Below are positions 17,477-25,278 of a stretch of DNA of 64,000 nucleotides, piece by piece. Where the stretch lies: NCBI GenBank assembly GCA_000504425.1, contig KI632513.1, positions 3,641,974 to 3,705,973 on the forward strand, read 5' to 3'. The translations under genes were made by a program, and so were the position numbers. This DNA is from Rhodopseudomonas palustris JSC-3b (GTDB taxonomy: Bacteria > Pseudomonadota > Alphaproteobacteria > Rhizobiales > Xanthobacteraceae). The notes below the pieces were generated by a model. It was not told the DNA's origin. It did no database searches and saw only the letters and a program-made list of their open reading frames with translations. Each line of letters begins with the position of its first letter. The stretch's first letter is position 1.

Positions 17477-17640
17477 CGCTGTCCCTTTTTGGCGCGACTG
17501 AAGCGCATTATCGGCCAGATCAGTTGCTTTATCGTTGTGACGGACAAGAACCGTGCCGAACGGGCTGGCTCGGGCCGGTTAGGGCGGGGGCGGGCGTTTT
17601 GCGTCGCTGCGGTGGCTGCGGTAAGAGGCGCCAGCCTATC

Positions 17641-20316
17641 ATGACCCATCGCCGCCCGCCGCCGCCGCGCGCTACGGGCAGCCGTTTGCCCGAGCCGCAA
17701 GAGCCCCGTTTGACCCGCCGTTTCGATACGCCGTTGCCGATCGATGCCGTGCTCGGCGACATCAGCCGCACGCTCAGCGCCAGCAATGCCGCGGTGCTGG
17801 TGGCGCCGCCCGGCGCCGGCAAGACCACGCGGGTACCGCTGGCGCTGCTGGATGAGCCCTGGCTGAAAGACAAGAAGATCATCGTGCTCGAGCCGCGCCG
17901 GATCGCGGCGCGCGCCAGCGCCGAACGGATGGCGGCGACGCTCGGCGAGCGCGCCGGCGCCACGGTCGGCTACCGGGTGCGGTTCGGCTCCAAAGTGTCG
18001 CGCTCAACCCGCATCGAGGTGGTGACCGAGGGCATCTTCACCCGGCAAATACTCGACGACCCGGAGCTGACCGGGGTCGGCGCGGTGCTGTTCGACGAGT
18101 TTCATGAGCGTTCGCTCGATGCCGATCTCGGGCTGGCGCTGGCGCGCGACGCGCAAGAGGGGCTGCGCGAGGATCTGCGGCTTCTGGTGATGTCGGCGAC
18201 CATCGACGGCGCCCGGGTGGCCAGGCTGCTCGGCGAAGCGCCGGTGATCGCCAGCGAAGGCCGGGCGTTCCCGGTCGAGACCCGCTATCTCGGCCGCAAA
18301 CCGGATGTGCCGCTAGAACGGCAGATGGCCGACGCGATCGCCAAGGCGCTGCGCGCCGATAGCGGCTCAGTGCTGGCGTTTCTGCCCGGCGCCGCCGAAA
18401 TCCGCCGCACCGAAAATCTGCTGGCCGAGCGGGTGCAGGACCCGAGCGTTGAGATCGTGCCGCTGTTCGGCGCGCTCGACGCCGCGGTGCAGGACCGCGC
18501 CATTGCGCCGCCGCCGCCCGGTCGGCGCAAGGTGGTGCTGGCCACCTCGATTGCGGAAACCTCGCTGACCATCGAGGGCGTGCGCATCGTGGTCGATAGC
18601 GGCCTCGCCCGGGTGCCGCGCTATGAGCCCGACCTTGGCCTGACAAGGCTGGAAACGGTGCGCGCCGCGCGCGCCGCGGTCGATCAGCGCCGTGGCCGCG
18701 CCGGCCGTATCGAGCCGGGGGTGTGCTACCGGCTGTGGGACGAGCCGCAGACCGCGGCGCTGCCGGCCTATACCCAGCCGGAAATTCTCAGCGCCGATCT
18801 GTCGTCGCTGCTGCTCGATCTGGCGCAATGGGGCGTCGCCGATCCCGGCCAGCTCGCGTTTCTCGATGCGCCGCCCGCGCCGGCCTTGAAGGAGGCCAGC
18901 AGTCTCTTGCGCGAACTCGGCGCGCTCGATGGCGATGGCCGCATCACCGACGAAGGCAAGAGCCTGCGCGCTTTGGCGCTGCCGCCGCGGCTGGCGCGCA
19001 TGATCGTCGATGCCGCGCGCTTTGAGGCGGCCGACCGCGCCGCCGAAATCGCGGCGATTCTCACCGAGCGCGGCCTTGGCGGCGACAGCGTCGATCTCGA
19101 GCACCGGCTCGATCAGTTCCGCCGCGATCGCTCGCCGCGCGCCAGCGCCGCCCGGCAGATGGCGCAGCGCTGGGCCGCGCAGGTGTCGTCTAAGTCATCT
19201 GCTTCCGCACCACAGCGCACGGCCCCCTCTTCTCCCTCCCCCTCGCGGGGAGGGGGGCCGGCCGAAGGCCGGTCGGGTGGGGGTAGCCCCGAAGCGAAGC
19301 CGTCGTCGCGGGGGCCCACCCCCGACCCCTCCCCGCAAGGGGGAGGGGAGCTCAGCACCGGCGTCTTGCTCGCCTTCGCGTTCCCCGATCGCGTCGCCAA
19401 GAATCGCGGCAATGGCAGTTTTGTGCTCGCCAATGGCCGTGGCGCGGCGGTGGAGCCGAGCGCGGCGCTGGCGCGCGCGCCCTATCTGGCGGTGGCCGAA
19501 CTGACCGGCACGGCGGCGGCCGGCCGCATCCTGCTGGCGACGCCGATCGCGCTCGCCGATATCGAGCAGCGCTTTGCCGAGCACATCGAAAACCGCGACG
19601 ACGTCAGCTTTGATCGTGCCGCGCTGGCGCTGCGGGCGCGGCGGCGCCGCAGCCTGCACGCCATCACGCTGTCGGAAGCGCCGTCGGCGCTGACGCCCTC
19701 GGAGGACACCGCGCGCATCTTTGCCGATGGGCTGGTGGCCTGCGGGCTCGATCGGCTGCCCTGGTCGAAGGCACTGCAGCAATGGCGCGGCCGGGTGATG
19801 TTTTTGCGCGCCGCCGAGGGCGAGCCCTGGCCCGATCTGTCCGACAGCGCGCTCGCCGATAGCCGCGATGAGTGGCTGGTGCCGCTGCTTGCCGATAAGA
19901 CCGCGCTCAAGGATGTCAGCCCCGGCGAGCTGTCGGACGCGGTGATGCTGCTACTGCCCTGGGAGCTGCGCGCCCGGCTCGACCGCGAAGCGCCGACCCA
20001 TTTCCAGGCGCCGACCGGCAGCGCGCTGGCGATCGATTATGAGGCCGAGCAGGGCCCCACGATCGCGGTGCGGTTGCAGGAATTGTTCGGCCTTACCACC
20101 CATCCCTCGGTCGCCAAGGGTAAGGTGCCGCTGGTGCTGGAATTGCTGTCGCCGGCGCACCGCCCGGTGCAGGTGACGCGCGATCTGCCGGGATTCTGGC
20201 GCGGCTCCTATGCGGCGGTGCGCGCCGATCTGCGCGGCCGCTATCCGCGCCACCCCTGGCCCGAAGATCCGTCGGTCGCCGAGCCGACCCGGCGCGCCAA
20301 GCCGCGCGGCACTTGA
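17641..20316 (+). CDS. hrpB: ATP-dependent RNA helicase HrpB
   Basis: HrpB is a DEAH-type helicase of unclear physiological role. The 891-residue product has Walker A APPGAGKTT, the DEAH-like box DEFHERSLDADLGL, motif III VMSATIDG and motif VI QRRGRAGR, followed by the HrpB-specific C-terminal domain. Between residues ~525 and 570 lies a low-complexity stretch (SPSPSRGGGPAEG; PTPDPSPQGGGE) encoded by a palindromic repeat, after which the domain resumes at LAFAFPDRVAKNRG. ATG 17641 is the most plausible annotated start. TTG 17710-17712, just before RRFDTPLPIDAVL, is also possible, and the open frame reaches 17458 without support. The gene diverges from the acyltransferase. Confidence 0.92.
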   Translation: MTHRRPPPPRATGSRLPEPQEPRLTRRFDTPLPIDAVLGDISRTLSASNAAVLVAPPGAGKTTRVPLALLDEPWLKDKKIIVLEPRRIAARASAERMAATLGERAGATVGYRVRFGSKVSRSTRIEVVTEGIFTRQILDDPELTGVGAVLFDEFHERSLDADLGLALARDAQEGLREDLRLLVMSATIDGARVARLLGEAPVIASEGRAFPVETRYLGRKPDVPLERQMADAIAKALRADSGSVLAFLPGAAEIRRTENLLAERVQDPSVEIVPLFGALDAAVQDRAIAPPPPGRRKVVLATSIAETSLTIEGVRIVVDSGLARVPRYEPDLGLTRLETVRAARAAVDQRRGRAGRIEPGVCYRLWDEPQTAALPAYTQPEILSADLSSLLLDLAQWGVADPGQLAFLDAPPAPALKEASSLLRELGALDGDGRITDEGKSLRALALPPRLARMIVDAARFEAADRAAEIAAILTERGLGGDSVDLEHRLDQFRRDRSPRASAARQMAQRWAAQVSSKSSASAPQRTAPSSPSPSRGGGPAEGRSGGGSPEAKPSSRGPTPDPSPQGGGELSTGVLLAFAFPDRVAKNRGNGSFVLANGRGAAVEPSAALARAPYLAVAELTGTAAAGRILLATPIALADIEQRFAEHIENRDDVSFDRAALALRARRRRSLHAITLSEAPSALTPSEDTARIFADGLVACGLDRLPWSKALQQWRGRVMFLRAAEGEPWPDLSDSALADSRDEWLVPLLADKTALKDVSPGELSDAVMLLLPWELRARLDREAPTHFQAPTGSALAIDYEAEQGPTIAVRLQELFGLTTHPSVAKGKVPLVLELLSPAHRPVQVTRDLPGFWRGSYAAVRADLRGRYPRHPWPEDPSVAEPTRRAKPRGT
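19221..19349. repeat. R3 palindromic repeat inserted in frame within hrpB
   Basis: About 129 bases, a multiple of three, contain nested inverted repeats: CCTCGCGGGGAGG near 19240, GGCCGGCCGAAGGCCGG near 19256, and a GGTCGGGTGGGGG/CCCACCCCCGACC pair at 19271-19328. Another hairpin sits around CTCCCCGCAAGGGGGAG near 19329-19346. The helicase frame runs through it unbroken. Related sequences lie at 12568, 15258 and 60334. Confidence 0.8.
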
Positions 20317-20320
20317 TCTC

Positions 20321-20420
20321 TAGCGTTTTCGAGCGAAGTGGATGCCGGTTCGCGTGAAGAAAACGCGTCAGAACATCAAGTGAGAGCTTCGGTTCTGATT
20401 CCATCAGAACCGAAGCTCTC
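20321..20420. repeat. Dispersed ~100-bp repeat R2, copy 1
   Basis: Starts with TAGCGTTTTCGAGCGAAGTG five bases after the hrpB stop and ends in a long hairpin, GAGCTTCGGTTCTGAT with ATCAGAACCGAAGCTC. The same element occurs in opposite orientation at 40911-41010, directly after hss. Its position behind stop codons suggests it forms a 3'-end RNA structure. Confidence 0.85.
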
Positions 20421-20544
20421 AGCGTAATTAACGCTTCGCTCACCCTTTTGGCGAAGAAAGACCTGTCGGCGCCGTGGTTCGCTCGCGGCGGCGCGAGTGC
20501 CATGGTGCAATGGCCGCCCCGGCAAGGTTCGATGAGTTGGCGTT

Positions 20545-21075
20545 ATGCGTAACATCCTGATTGCCGCGAGCGTGCTGGTGCTGCTCGGTTCCGCGATGGC
20601 TGAAATCGCCAATCGCCTGTCGGTGACGCCGGCCATGGCTCACACCCCCACGTCTGGCACCGTCGGCGTCGCGTCGCAGCGCGACGAGGCCCAGCGCGCC
20701 GGCCCCCGCAGCGTCAACGTGCCGCGCGATGCGCGCGGTCACTTCCAGGTCGATGGCCGCATTGATGGCCAGCGGCTGGCGTTCATGATCGATACCGGCG
20801 CGTCGGTGATCGCGCTCAACGAAAGCTCGGCCGCCAAGATCGGCCTGCGGCCCGCGCGCGCCGACTACCGCGCCACGGTCAACACCGCCAATGGCACGGT
20901 GAAGGCCGCGCCCGCGCGGATCGCCCGGATCGAGATCGAAGGCCTCGTCGCCTATGACGTCGCGGCGCTGGTGCTGCCTGATCAGGCGCTCACGGAAAAC
21001 CTGCTCGGCCTGTCGTTTCTGTCGAAGCTGAAGCGCTTTGAATTCGCCAACGGCCGGATGGTGCTGGAGCAGTAA
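20545..21075 (+). CDS. Retropepsin-like aspartic protease (clan AA, TIGR02281-like)
   Basis: The 176-residue protein has an N-terminal signal or anchor segment (residues 4-20, ILIAASVLVLLGSAMAEIA) and one retroviral-type aspartic protease domain. The catalytic motif MIDTGASVIAL lies near residue 78, preceded by GHFQVDGRIDGQRLAF and followed by LLGLSFLSKLKRFE, the conserved C-terminal flap. Such bacterial single-domain enzymes would act as dimers, probably in the periplasm; substrates are unknown. The gene sits alone between repeat R2 and the IS element. The ribosome site before ATG 20545 is weak. Confidence 0.88.
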   Translation: MRNILIAASVLVLLGSAMAEIANRLSVTPAMAHTPTSGTVGVASQRDEAQRAGPRSVNVPRDARGHFQVDGRIDGQRLAFMIDTGASVIALNESSAAKIGLRPARADYRATVNTANGTVKAAPARIARIEIEGLVAYDVAALVLPDQALTENLLGLSFLSKLKRFEFANGRMVLEQ

Positions 21076-21115
21076 TCGGGCGTCTCAGGCCGACGGCGAT
21101 TAGTACCAAGCACTC

Positions 21116-21140
21116 CGCACGTCATGGCCGGGCTCGTCCC
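21116..21140. repeat. Left fragment of R1 repeat copy 2 (split by IS)
   Basis: Reads GCACGTCATGGCCGGGCTCG and onward to 21140, where it stops abruptly at the IS. It continues at 22404. Joining 21140 to 22415 restores the arrangement seen in the uninterrupted copy at 41171. Confidence 0.88.
21130..21140. repeat. Target-site duplication, left (GGGCTCGTCCC)
   Basis: The 11-base GGGCTCGTCCC abuts the left end of the IS and is repeated exactly at 22404-22414 on the right. Nine to twelve base duplications are usual for IS4-family insertions. Confidence 0.9.
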
Positions 21141-22403
21141 ACTGCTGTCCGGTTCGGCCTCAACATAGACTGAAGCTCAACTGTCGCTGATCTTCGATTG
21201 TCGGCGGCGGTTCGAGCAAGGCGTCGATCGAGCGTCTGTGCATGAGGTTGGTACGGACAAGGCGAGTGAAGGCGAGCAGGCTGTCGACAGCGCTCTGTGT
21301 CGCGTAAGCGAGGCGCAGCAGCAGGAAAGCGATCAGGGCCACGGCGATTTGGATGCGCACGGCGTTTTCGGATGTGCCGAGGAAGTGTTTGATCTTCAAT
21401 GTCTGTTTGATCCAGCGGAAGAACAGCTCGACCTGCCAGCGGCGTTTGTAGAGGGCTGCGATCTCGGCGGCAGGCGCATCGATGTCGTTGCTGATGATGC
21501 GCAGGATCTTGCCGCTGTCGATCCGCACGCGGATCTCGCGGACCGGCTCTTGAAACGGATTGCGGCGGCTTGCCGCGAGGCGAGCGGGCAGATGGCCGAT
21601 GCGGTCGGAGAGGATTGCGGCGTCCTCAACCGGGTTGGTCTTCACGACGCTCAGCTTTGTGTTGGACTTGAGCCGCGTGACGATACGACACCCCTTGGCG
21701 TCGAGTTCGGCCCACCAAGCGTAATTGTAGTAGCCCAGATCGAACACGTAGGTTGCGCCGGCAGCGATCGGCAGCGTCTTGGCGACAGTGATGTCGTTCA
21801 CTCGGGCCGGCGTCACGACGGCATCGACGGGGTGCTCGCCGTCGGCATCGTAGACGATGTGCAGCTTGGCGCCGCAAACGCCGTCGGAAAACCGCGCCCA
21901 ATCAGCGCTGAGATGGCTCAGTCGCAGCCCGGTCGAATCCACCAGATGCACCGCTTCGCCGACCTTGCGCCGCAGCCCGCGTCCAGCCCGCTGGACCAGG
22001 TCAGAAAACAAGCTGGCGAACACTGCATTCGGCCGCCTCGCATTGGCGTCCGCCAACGTCGAGCGCGACGCGGCACGGGCGCCGAGATGGTAAAGCCGGT
22101 TGGCATGGCTAGCGAGGCCGCCTTCGATCTCGCGTAGGCTCTGCGCTCCGGACAATTGGCCGTACAGCAGCGCGATGAACTGATCATGCGTGGACAACCG
22201 ACGCACCCGTGCATCGGCGCCGTGCTCGGTCACCAACCGGTCAAACACATGCCACGGCACGTGCTTTAACACCGAATGAAATACGCTATTGTGATGCCGC
22301 ATGGCGTGGTCTTCTCCCGTGTCCAGAAACGCTGCTAGACGTTCGGGACGCAGAAGAATCAACGCCATGCGCTTTGTCTACAAATACTCAACCGGACAGC
22401 CGT
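21141..22403 (-). mobile_element. Complete IS4-family insertion sequence (1263 bp)
   Basis: The element is bounded by inverted ends: ACTGCTGTCCGGTT at the left, and at the right the complement reads ACGGCTGTCCGGTT (13 of 14 identical). It is flanked by exact 11-base duplications. One intact transposase gene fills nearly all of it. Everything needed for movement seems present, and the clean duplication argues for a recent insertion. It landed in the loop region of an R1 palindrome. Confidence 0.93.
21160..22302 (-). CDS. IS4-family transposase with DUF4372 N-terminus
   Basis: This DDE transposase catalyses cut-and-paste movement of the surrounding element. From ATG 22302 it is 380 residues. 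It opens with MRHHNSVFHSVLKHVPWHVF, the DUF4372-type N-terminal domain, then has DDE positions in HLVDSTGL and VFDLGYYNY, and the IS4 signature Y-x2-R-x3-E-x6-K in YKRRWQVELFFRWIK. ATG 22302 is preferred over the upstream frame start at 22368 because GGGAGAAG lies before it and the family begins here. There is no frameshift or stop, so the enzyme is probably functional. Confidence 0.93.
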   Translation of the reverse strand: MRHHNSVFHSVLKHVPWHVFDRLVTEHGADARVRRLSTHDQFIALLYGQLSGAQSLREIEGGLASHANRLYHLGARAASRSTLADANARRPNAVFASLFSDLVQRAGRGLRRKVGEAVHLVDSTGLRLSHLSADWARFSDGVCGAKLHIVYDADGEHPVDAVVTPARVNDITVAKTLPIAAGATYVFDLGYYNYAWWAELDAKGCRIVTRLKSNTKLSVVKTNPVEDAAILSDRIGHLPARLAASRRNPFQEPVREIRVRIDSGKILRIISNDIDAPAAEIAALYKRRWQVELFFRWIKQTLKIKHFLGTSENAVRIQIAVALIAFLLLRLAYATQSAVDSLLAFTRLVRTNLMHRRSIDALLEPPPTIEDQRQLSFSLC

Positions 22404-22487
22404 GGGCTCGTCCCGGCCATCCACGTCTTTGATATTGCAGCGATTTTAAGGCGTGGATACCCGCGACAAGCGCGGGTATGACGGTCA
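22404..22487. repeat. Right fragment of R1 repeat copy 2, including right target duplication
   Basis: Begins with the 11-base duplication GGGCTCGTCCC (22404-22414) and continues as GGCCATCCACGTCTTTG and a second hairpin, ATACCCGCGACAAGCGCGGGTAT. It is the continuation of 21116-21140. Confidence 0.88.
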
Positions 22488-22504
22488 TTGATGACCCGAT
22501 AGTA

Positions 22505-23434
22505 TCAAGCCTGACGCGCGCCGCTGCGCAGTAACTGCTCGACTTCCTCGCGAACGGGCGCCGCGAATGCGCCGCCAAAACGCGTGCATTTCAGCGCCGC
22601 TGCGGCTGAGGCGAAAGTCAGCGCATCGTTGATGCTTTGCCGCTCGGTGATCGCCAAGGCGAACGCGCCGTGGAAGATGTCGCCGGCGCCGAGCGTATCG
22701 ACCGCCTGCACCGCAAAGCTCGGCGTTTCCTGCAAGCGGCTGGCTTCATCGCGCCAGATCGTGCCATGCGGGCCGCGCGTGCCGGCCAGAAACGCCGGCG
22801 TCAGCGCCGCGAGCTTGTCCAGCGCTTCGGCATCGCTGGTTGCCGATGCGGTGGCGCGCAGCGCGTCGCTGGAAAACACCAGATGCGAAGCCACGGTCAG
22901 CAGCGGATCGGAAAGCGCCATCGGCCGATCGATATCGACCACCACGGCAAGGCCGCGGCTTCGCGCGGCAGTGCACAGCTCGATGCCGAACGGCGCGCAG
23001 CGGTTTTCGATCAGGATCGCGTCGCAGTAGGGCAGCAGCGTCGCGGCATCGGGCAGTTTCACCTGCCACAGCCCCGGATCGCGGAAGGTGACGATGGTGC
23101 GCTCGCCACTGTTATCGAGCATCACTGCCGATACCGGCGTGGTCAGTCCCGGCATCGCCACCAGATGGCTGGCATCGATGCCCTCGCGCGCGAGCTGATC
23201 GAGCAGCGTGTGCTGCGCTGGTTCAGCGCGGTCGCCCATCGGCCCGGTGAGCAGTGCGCGGCCGCCGAGCCTGGCAATGCCGATCGCGGCATTGATGGCG
23301 TTGCCGCCGCAGATTTCGGCAAAATGCTCGGCGCGCTTTTTGGCGCCGCGCACGGGCAGTGCGTCGATCCGAAAGGTCAGATCGCGCACCGGCATGCCGA
23401 TGCACAGAATCCGTGGCGCAGAAACGTCAGTCAT
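22505..23434 (-). CDS. PfkB/ribokinase-family sugar kinase
   Basis: The 309-residue protein is a PfkB-family kinase, which phosphorylates a sugar or nucleoside hydroxyl with ATP. It has the N-terminal ILCIGMPVRDLTFRID, the glycine-rich CGGNAINAAIGIARLG and the C-terminal signature VDTLGAGDIFHGAFA near residue 252 with the catalytic aspartate. Substrate is unknown; fructokinase- or ribokinase-like activity is compatible. Its ATG overlaps the nudC stop region by 8 bases, so on the minus strand it lies upstream of and coupled to nudC. The IS and R1 repeat lie beyond its 3' end and do not disrupt it. Confidence 0.87.
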   Translation of the reverse strand: MTDVSAPRILCIGMPVRDLTFRIDALPVRGAKKRAEHFAEICGGNAINAAIGIARLGGRALLTGPMGDRAEPAQHTLLDQLAREGIDASHLVAMPGLTTPVSAVMLDNSGERTIVTFRDPGLWQVKLPDAATLLPYCDAILIENRCAPFGIELCTAARSRGLAVVVDIDRPMALSDPLLTVASHLVFSSDALRATASATSDAEALDKLAALTPAFLAGTRGPHGTIWRDEASRLQETPSFAVQAVDTLGAGDIFHGAFALAITERQSINDALTFASAAAALKCTRFGGAFAAPVREEVEQLLRSGARQA

Positions 23435-24377
23435 GCGCGGCCTCCGGCTCCAGCCAGCGGCGCAGCAGATGATGGGCGATCGCGAATGGATGCGGTCCGC
23501 TCAACTGATCCGGATGCTGGCGGCGCAGCAATAGCAGCGCTTCGTCGCGCGCAAACCAGCGCGCGTCTTCTAGCTCGGAATGATCGATGGTCAGTTGCTC
23601 GGTGCTGGCCTTGGCCGTGCAGCCGATCATCAGCGACGACGGATAGGGCCAGGGCTGGCTCATATAGTAGCGGATATCGTCGCAGCGCACGCCGGATTCC
23701 TCGAAGATTTCGCGGCGTACCGCGTCTTCGATGGTTTCCGCCGCTTCCACAAAGCCGGCCAGGCATGACCACATCCCGGCCGGGAAATGCTTCTGCCGGC
23801 CGAGCAGGCATTTGTCGCCGCGCGTCACCAGCATGATCACCACCGGGTCGGTGCGCGGGAAATGCTCGGTCTTGCAGTTTGGGCAATCGCGGCGCCAGCC
23901 GCCCTGCGCCATAGTGGTGCGGGTGCCGCAATTGGCGCAGTAGCCGTGGCGCTGATTCCAGCCGACCAGCGATTTGGCGGTGGCGATCGCCGCCAGCTCC
24001 TGCGGCGGGATCACGCCCTGCATCACCAGGCCGCGCAGATCGGTCAGCAGCGCATCGGCGCGGCCGGCGAGCTTTTCGGCCGCGGCCGGCGCCATGCCCA
24101 TGCCGAACAGCGCCGCGCCGTCATCGCGCAGCCCGAGAAACACCGTGCCGGGATTGGCGCCGAGCGCGATCGCTTCATCGATGGTAAGCTGGGCGCGCGG
24201 GCCGCCGGCCTCCTGCTTCAGCACCAGACCATCGCGATGCATCACATAGGCGCGGGTGCTTGGCTTTGATTCCAGCCGGAACAGATGATCGTCGTCATTG
24301 CGCAGATGCGCGGCGCGGTCGAGGCCGTGGCTGACAAAGGCCGGATGGCCGAGCGGAAACAACGAAGCAGCGGTCAT
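23427..24377 (-). CDS. nudC: NAD(H) pyrophosphatase / NAD-RNA decapping Nudix enzyme NudC
   Basis: NudC hydrolyses NAD(H) to NMN(H) and AMP and removes NAD caps from RNA. The 316-residue protein has the zinc ribbon CANCGTRT...CPNC (about residues 148-170), the Nudix box GFVEAAETIEDAVRREIFEESGV (a 23-residue motif with the REIFEE core) near residue 210, and the NudC-specific SQPWPYPSSLM. The N-terminal domain is of the type found in the longer NADH diphosphatases. It is read leftward. Its 3' end overlaps the start region of the kinase gene, since both are on the minus strand and the kinase lies downstream. Confidence 0.93.
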   Translation of the reverse strand: MTAASLFPLGHPAFVSHGLDRAAHLRNDDDHLFRLESKPSTRAYVMHRDGLVLKQEAGGPRAQLTIDEAIALGANPGTVFLGLRDDGAALFGMGMAPAAAEKLAGRADALLTDLRGLVMQGVIPPQELAAIATAKSLVGWNQRHGYCANCGTRTTMAQGGWRRDCPNCKTEHFPRTDPVVIMLVTRGDKCLLGRQKHFPAGMWSCLAGFVEAAETIEDAVRREIFEESGVRCDDIRYYMSQPWPYPSSLMIGCTAKASTEQLTIDHSELEDARWFARDEALLLLRRQHPDQLSGPHPFAIAHHLLRRWLEPEAAHD

Positions 24378-24458
24378 GCACCAAAATCCGCGTGGCTGAA
24401 GGCCGCAGGCGGCCGCGGAGGGGGACAGGCGACGCGGGCGCGGAGGCGCCCGGTTCGA

Positions 24459-24884
24459 TCAGCTGAGCCAGATTTTCCGGCGCAGCGCGCTGATGAACAA
24501 TTGCAATTCCTCGGGGTCATGCGCCAGCGGCGGCATCACGCCCCACACCGGGCGCGGCCAGGCGGCGTCGGTGGTGCGGCGCGCGATGATGTGCACGTGC
24601 AGCTGCGGCACCACATTGCCGAGCGCGGCGACATTGAGCTTGTCGCATTTGGTGACCTCTTTCAGCGCCCGGCCGACCCGGGCGATCTCGGTCATCAATT
24701 GCGCCTGCGCCACCTCGTCGAGATCGATGATCTCGGTGATGTCCTCGCGGCGCGGCACCAGCAGCAGCCAGGGATAATGGGCGTCCTTGATGATCAGAAC
24801 GCGCGACAGCGGCAGGTCGCCGATATCGACGGTGTCCTTCTGCAATTGCGGGTGCAGCGTCCAGGTGGCGGCGGAAGCGGGCAT
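24459..24884 (-). CDS. HIT-domain nucleotide-binding protein
   Basis: The 141-residue protein is a histidine-triad family hydrolase or transferase acting on nucleoside phosphates. The HIT motif reads LHVHIIARR: the first and second (nucleophilic) histidines are present, but the third position of the classical H-x-H-x-H is isoleucine, a variant seen in many short bacterial HIT proteins. Other marks are YPWLLLVPRRE and CDKLNVAALGNVVPQLH. ATG 24884 is chosen because MPASAATWTLHPQL begins the conserved part; the open frame extends to 24974. It lies 81 bases upstream of nudC on the same strand. Confidence 0.86.
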   Translation of the reverse strand: MPASAATWTLHPQLQKDTVDIGDLPLSRVLIIKDAHYPWLLLVPRREDITEIIDLDEVAQAQLMTEIARVGRALKEVTKCDKLNVAALGNVVPQLHVHIIARRTTDAAWPRPVWGVMPPLAHDPEELQLFISALRRKIWLS

Positions 24885-25011
24885 GGGGCGTCGTGATCCA
24901 AGGAGGCCGCGGCGGGGCGGCGGAGCATTGCGGAACCGTCGGGCTTTACCACAGGGCGCCGTCCTCGTCGCCACGCTTGCATTCCGATCGGTTTAGCGCC
25001 AAATAGGCACC

Positions 25012-25107
25012 GGGAGATTGGCGGTGGACGAGCCACTCGCCAACCGGGTCAGGTCCGGAAGGAAGCAGCCCTAACGAGGTCCGGATCGGGTCGCTCGTCA
25101 GTCTCCT
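25012..25107 (+). ncRNA. ffs: Signal recognition particle RNA (4.5S-type)
   Basis: The apical SRP hairpin with GGTCAGGTCCGGAAGGAAGC followed by AGCCC is unmistakable: the GGAA tetraloop and the asymmetric internal loop bind Ffh. The outer arms GGAGATTGGCGG...GGACGAGC and GCTCGTCAGTCTCC pair to close the rod. Length near 96 nt fits the small bacterial form. A TTGTTTTT tract at 25110-25117 probably terminates it. Exact ends are estimated from pairing. It precedes dnaX, as in many alphaproteobacteria. Confidence 0.95.
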
Positions 25108-25278
25108 ACTTGTTTTTCTGAGCGAATTGACGCTCCGACCGATCGAAGGCCTTTTGCATGGCCAGCCCCCTTCGATCCGGATCGTGCCCCCGAGGGGCAG
25201 CCGCGAGGCGAGGGCGGCCCCAATTGCCAGTGCGTTTCCGCAACCCGGCTCCGACAGACAACCCTTGCGGATCGAGTG

